A stretch of DNA of 64,000 nucleotides from Timema cristinae (taxonomy: Eukaryota; Arthropoda; Insecta; Phasmatodea; Timematidae), in the NCBI GenBank assembly GCA_039000515.1, contig JBCFYV010000514.1:1-64000 (forward strand), given 5' to 3'. The notes below the pieces were generated by a model. That model made no database searches. It was not told the DNA's origin and saw only the letters and a program-made list of their open reading frames with translations. Shown here one piece after another: positions 60,115-64,000 of the stretch (position 1 is the stretch's first letter; each line of letters opens with the position of its first letter). A program made the position numbers and the translations under genes.

Positions 60115-61287
60115 ATGGCATCTCCGAAATACCGTTGAGCAATACGGCAAATATACAGGTGAAGGTGGAGCCCCACAGGGTTCCTCAATGTTTGCAAGGG
60201 AGTGGTCACTTGTTATGACCTCGACTGCGTGAGCATTGAGGATATCTGTGAGGAGCTTTCCCCTCAGCATGTCACCGAGGTCTACCGTATCATTAACCAA
60301 AAAGAACGGACAAGAAAAAAACCGGATACATACATCCTCACCTTTTGCGACTACCCACCCTCCAAAGGAGGTCGAGCGGTTCCATGTGCTCAGAGTCAGC
60401 CATATCGTTCCCAACCTCGGCGCTGCTTCATTGCCAGGAATTTGGGCATACGAAGCTGAGATGCCGTGGAAGCCAACCTGTGCAGATTGCGGACAGGAGG
60501 CTCACGATACACCGTGTGAGTCTCCTAATTCTGCGTCAACTGCAAGGTCGCATTCTGCTTGGTCTCGGAGCCTGTCCGAAATGGAAGGTGGAGAAAAAAG
60601 TCCTGGAGATCCAATGTGAAAAGAAGATCCCTTATGCCCAGGCCGCAAGGAATAAATCCAGTCAGCTCCGGTATTTCAGAATCCTTATAGTCAGATTGTA
60701 AGCCAGAACATAAATGCCCCAACTGCATTGCCAGTTAATCTTCGCAAACCCTACACGACCTGTGCCACTTCGTCTCTACTCGAGACACTAAAAGGCAACC
60801 GCACCATACTATGGTGGTACCTAAAATATAGTACAAGGGGCGAACCATCACAAGTCGCCTCCACCACCAATACCCCCGAGGAGGCCTCCTCGGGGAACAC
60901 CCCCGAGCCCTCCTAGGAGAACCCCTCGAACCCTCCTCGTGGGACCCCCTCCGAGTCCTCGAGGAACCCCCCGACCCCACTCGAGGAAACCCCGAGTCAT
61001 CCTGCGGTCCTAAACATCTGCGACCGTTGTCGGCCGCTCACCCCGTCTCAGAATCCGAGGTCGGGATGGGTGGGGTACAGTGAGGCGCAAAGGCGATCCC
61101 ACTGGTGCCTTGGGAAGGACCAGCGAGGGACCGCCGAAAAATAACCAAAAAAATGCGTCAGAAGCTGTTAACAAAGCCTTCGTCGTTAGGATCCCCCGTC
61201 CCAGTCTCTACAGGACAAAACAAACCCTCTCCTGAAACGGAGGTCAAGAGAGATTGGGAAGCAAGAGACCTAAAAAGGTCCTCATAA
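60115..61287 (+). pseudogene. LINE ORF1 (Gag-like, CCHC zinc knuckles), copy 6
   Basis: The ATG at 60115 matches the starts of copies 3 and 4. The order is a conserved block 'VTCYDLDCVSIEDICEEL' (about 60207-60260), a basic linker, and zinc knuckle 1 (near 60423-60462, with 'QEFGHTKLRC' visible). Knuckle 2 is 'CADCGQEAHDTPC' (about 60483-60520) and knuckle 3 is near 60530-60560. A conserved segment follows, then the Pro-rich minisatellite and a basic tail ending with a stop at 61287. Three tandem CCHC knuckles are typical of Gag-like ORF1 in Jockey/I-type elements. At least three frameshifts interrupt it. Confidence 0.7.
60878..61005 (+). repeat. GC-rich minisatellite inside ORF1, copy 6
   Basis: About five or six units based on CCCCGAGCCCTCCTNGGNGAAC lie in tandem, encoding 'TPEEASSGNTPEPS'-like Pro/Glu/Ser/Gly repeats. 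It is shorter than in copy 2. Confidence 0.65.
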
Positions 61288-61317
61288 ATTTTTATTTTAA
61301 AGGATAGTGTTATGGAT

Positions 61318-64000
61318 TGTGAGGATATTTAATTAAATTTATATTAATAATGTCGCTACTACAATGGAATTGTAGGGGTTTTCTATGCTCATGTAGAGGA
61401 AATTAAACTACTAATTTCTTCCCTGCATCCTTCCATACTTGTGTTTGCAGGAACCCACTTCCCCCAACTGACAACCCCAAGCTTCGTGGGTACGATGTAA
61501 ATCGTACCGACAAGCCACTCTTTGATCGGGCTAGCGGAGGTATAGCTATATTGCACGTAGCAATCATATATCAAAAGTTTATAAATATTGTCTTGATCTC
61601 CAAGTGATTGCTGTCAGAGCCTCCCTTCCTTAGAGTAACGTATGCTGTATTTACCTCCCACCAGGTGAACGGGTTTCCAAGAGGACTCTAGAGGCCCTCT
61701 TTATAAACAACTTACCCGCCCCCTATATCATCTTGGGGGACTTTAAAGCGCAAACCTGGTGTGGGGGTCTAATTTTACAGACACCTGCGGGAGATGGTAG
61801 AGGATATTCTTGTCTCGCGAAACCTGGTGTTAATGAACACCGGGACCCAGACACACTTCTCCACCTTTAATGTGTATCCTCTGCCATCGACTTACCCTAA
61901 GTAGCCCCGGGATGCTGCCACTTCCTTTGGGAGGTTCACTCGGATCCTATGTGGCAGCGATCACTTTCCCATTCTGCTTTCACAAATTACAGATCCTCCC
62001 AGTACAGCAAGTCCCCCAATGGGTTCTTAAACGTGCTAACTGGGATAAATTCGCGAGCTCGCCGTATTCGACAACCCATTCTCCTGACGTCGATGTTAAT
62101 GGTTGCAGTTTACTTCGACGGTCATAGCGCGGCGAGGGAATCATCCCTAAATCCTCGCCAAACCCGCGCCACCGTCCTGTTCCCTGGTGTTAACGAGGAG
62201 TGCCGTGACTATTTCTAACCGTCGAAGGGCCATACGTCTCTTCATCGACGTCCTACTTCGGAGAATCTGAGTCATTCCGGATTCTAGCGTGCTCGAGCTC
62301 GCCGTATCATTCGATGAAAGCAGAAGAGAGTCTTGGAGACAGTTTATTCTACCCTTACAATTTCCACTCCCACAACCAAGGTTTGGGACACATTCGTAAA
62401 GTACGTAGTAGCAAAAATACCATTTATAATATACCCGCACTTATGTCAAACGGTTCACTTGTCTCCTCCCCTATGGAGGTCGCCAATGTATTGGGCTCGA
62501 TGTTCGCCGCTATTTCTAGTACTGCAGCTACTCTAACGAGTTCGCAGTGCATAAGCGAGCATCGAGCGCCTTACTATTGATTTTGTCCAAAGTCGGGGAA
62601 GATTATAACTCCCCCTTTACTAAAGAGGAACTTACTTATGCCTGTCCCAGGCGGGCAATACAACTTCTGGCCCGATGATATACATTATGAAATATTGCGC
62701 CAACTGTCCCCTGCTGGACGGCGTTCCTCTTAGACCTCTACAATTGTGTTTGGGAATCTCGTCAATTCCCAACACTGTGGAGGCAAGCAACACGTTATCC
62801 CAATATATAAAAGTGGCAAGGAAAAATTAGAGCCAACTAGTTATAGACCGATAGCTTTAACTAGCTGTGTATGCAAAATTTATAAAATAATAGATAAATA
62901 AACGACTTATATGGTGTTTAGAATCCCGCAATCTGCTATCCAATATTCAATGTGGTTTTCGCCGTAACCGATCCACGGTTGATCATCTCGTCCGTCTTGA
63001 GACTGCTGTTCGTGACGCTTTTCTCCATAAACAGCATCTTTTGGCTGTTTTCTTTGATTTGGAGAAGGCGTACGATACTACATGGCGTTACGGCATCTTA
63101 AAAACCTTTTTAATTGGGGGTTCCGGGGAGCCTCCTATTTTTTTAGCAATTTTATGTCAGATAGACATTTCCGGGTACGATTAAACAACACCTTATCCGA
63201 TGATTTTATTCAAGAAAATGGGTGCACCAGGCATCCTTTGAGCTGCACGTTGTTCGCTATTGCGATAAATAGCATTTTAGACAACGTGCATTTACCTGTT
63301 CGTTCATGCCTTTTTGTGGATGACTACGCAATTTATTGCAGTTCATCAAGTCTCCACAGGGCTGAACGACAGATACAACTCGCTGTAAACAATCTATGGT
63401 TGTGGGCATCTCGTATTGGTTTTCGTTTCTCTGCGGCCAAGACGACTGTCGTCCACTTCCATAGATTACGCGGAATACAGCCAGCCCCAATATTTTAATG
63501 AACAACGTTGTTTTTAACCTGTCTCCGAGACCGTAAGGTTCCTGGGACTTTTATTCGATTTTAAACTAACTTGGATCCCCCACATCAAAGACCTGAAAAG
63601 AGAGTGTGTTAAAGCTTGACTTTACTTAAAGTGTGAGGGGTCGCTCTTGGGGTGCTTATAGGGAAACCTTGATGCGCCTCTATAGAGCCTTTGTGAGACC
63701 AAAACTTGATTACGGCAGTTTTGTATATGGTTCCGCTAGACCCTGTCGTTAAAGATGCTCGCGTCAGCATCGTGCCGACGCCGCTGAGCCCCCTCTTTCA
63801 TACCGGCGGTGTTATCTCCTGGCATCTTACGTGTGTCGAAACTGCATTGCATGCCAAATAATGTTGCTTACCGCCCTGTGTTTCATCCCCCTAACCGTGT
63901 CTTGTATGAACTAAATGGCGTAGTACAAGGCCGGTTGGGAGCCGGATGCTATCGGTTTCGACACGTGTGGGATAGTCCTGCCAAAGGCTATCCCCACATC
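61318..64000 (+). pseudogene. LINE ORF2 (endonuclease and reverse transcriptase), partial, copy 6
   Basis: An APE endonuclease begins near 61345 with 'YNGIVGVFYA'-like words and reaches 'SLHPSILVFAG' (the usual LQE position). It then shows the LGDFNAHN word near 61733, 'NTGTQTHFSTFN' near 61835, and SDHFPI at 61956-61973. The RT has 'SYRPIALTSCVCKI' (about 62839-62880), 'FFDLEKAYDTTWRYG' (about 63050-63092) and the catalytic FVDD at 63313-63324. The active-site block lies in a 138-codon frame (63082-63498). Beyond it 'KLTWIPHIKDLK' marks the RT thumb region. The copy ends at the window edge before RNase H, with frameshifts throughout. Confidence 0.75.

Larger units (their letters stand above)
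59130..64000 (+). mobile_element. LINE copy 6, 5' end to window edge
   Basis: This copy has the 5' terminus (AAGTCCCGCAGTACCCCC and GTAAGAGGCGCTAAAAGG), a pyrimidine tract (about 59245-59378), a 5' UTR, ORF1, and ORF2 through reverse transcriptase. It leaves the window in the RT-RNase H linker. From about 60200 onward homopolymer inflation is low, and this is the best stretch for reading the family's proteins. Confidence 0.85.

Overview
The window looks like a repeat-dense stretch of a metazoan genome, most plausibly an arthropod. It shows no operons, ribosome binding sites or closely packed genes. Almost everything recognisable belongs to one family of non-LTR retrotransposon (LINE). This LINE has a structured 5' end, a pyrimidine-rich 5' UTR, and an ORF1 of the Gag-like CCHC zinc-knuckle type. 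Its ORF2 encodes APE endonuclease, reverse transcriptase (FVDD active site) and RNase H, followed by a Cys/His-rich tail. That layout fits the Jockey/I superfamily. The organism call is an inference from element type only. No host gene could be named.

Layout: an ORF1 fragment opens the window (1-345). Copy 1 (3524-5822 and 11804-15225) appears to be split by a complete copy 2 (5823-11803), a nested insertion. After about 3 kb of unrecognised AT-rich DNA comes a full-length copy 3 (18293-24433). Positions 24440-32746 hold a tandem arrangement in which a roughly 2.7-kb segment occurs twice (24898-27591 and 30064-32746). Each time it lies between a minus-strand and a plus-strand LINE 5' end. Copy 4 (32747-38205) follows, then an uninterrupted 629-nt poly-T and a T/C tract that lead into a 5' UTR fragment (39481-40110). 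Positions 40745-40990 hold a tRNA-like, SINE-like sequence on the minus strand. Positions 41100-45385 form a large imperfect inverted repeat with arms of about 1.3 kb around a 1.7-kb centre. Copy 5 (46605-51005 and 54390-55720) is interrupted by a 3.4-kb block and carries about 2 kb of extra GC-rich sequence in ORF1. Copy 6 (59130-64000) runs off the window end and has the clearest reverse transcriptase core.

Sequence quality is the main limit. Homopolymers are inflated everywhere, every element ORF is frameshifted at different runs, and there are extreme runs (629 T; stacked A, T and G runs near 29600). Individual frameshifts may therefore be sequencing or consensus errors and not biological decay. 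Several junctions could be assembly joins. The copies cooperate only in the usual LINE sense: ORF1 would bind the RNA, and ORF2 would nick the target and reverse-transcribe. No copy is readable as an intact, active element here.
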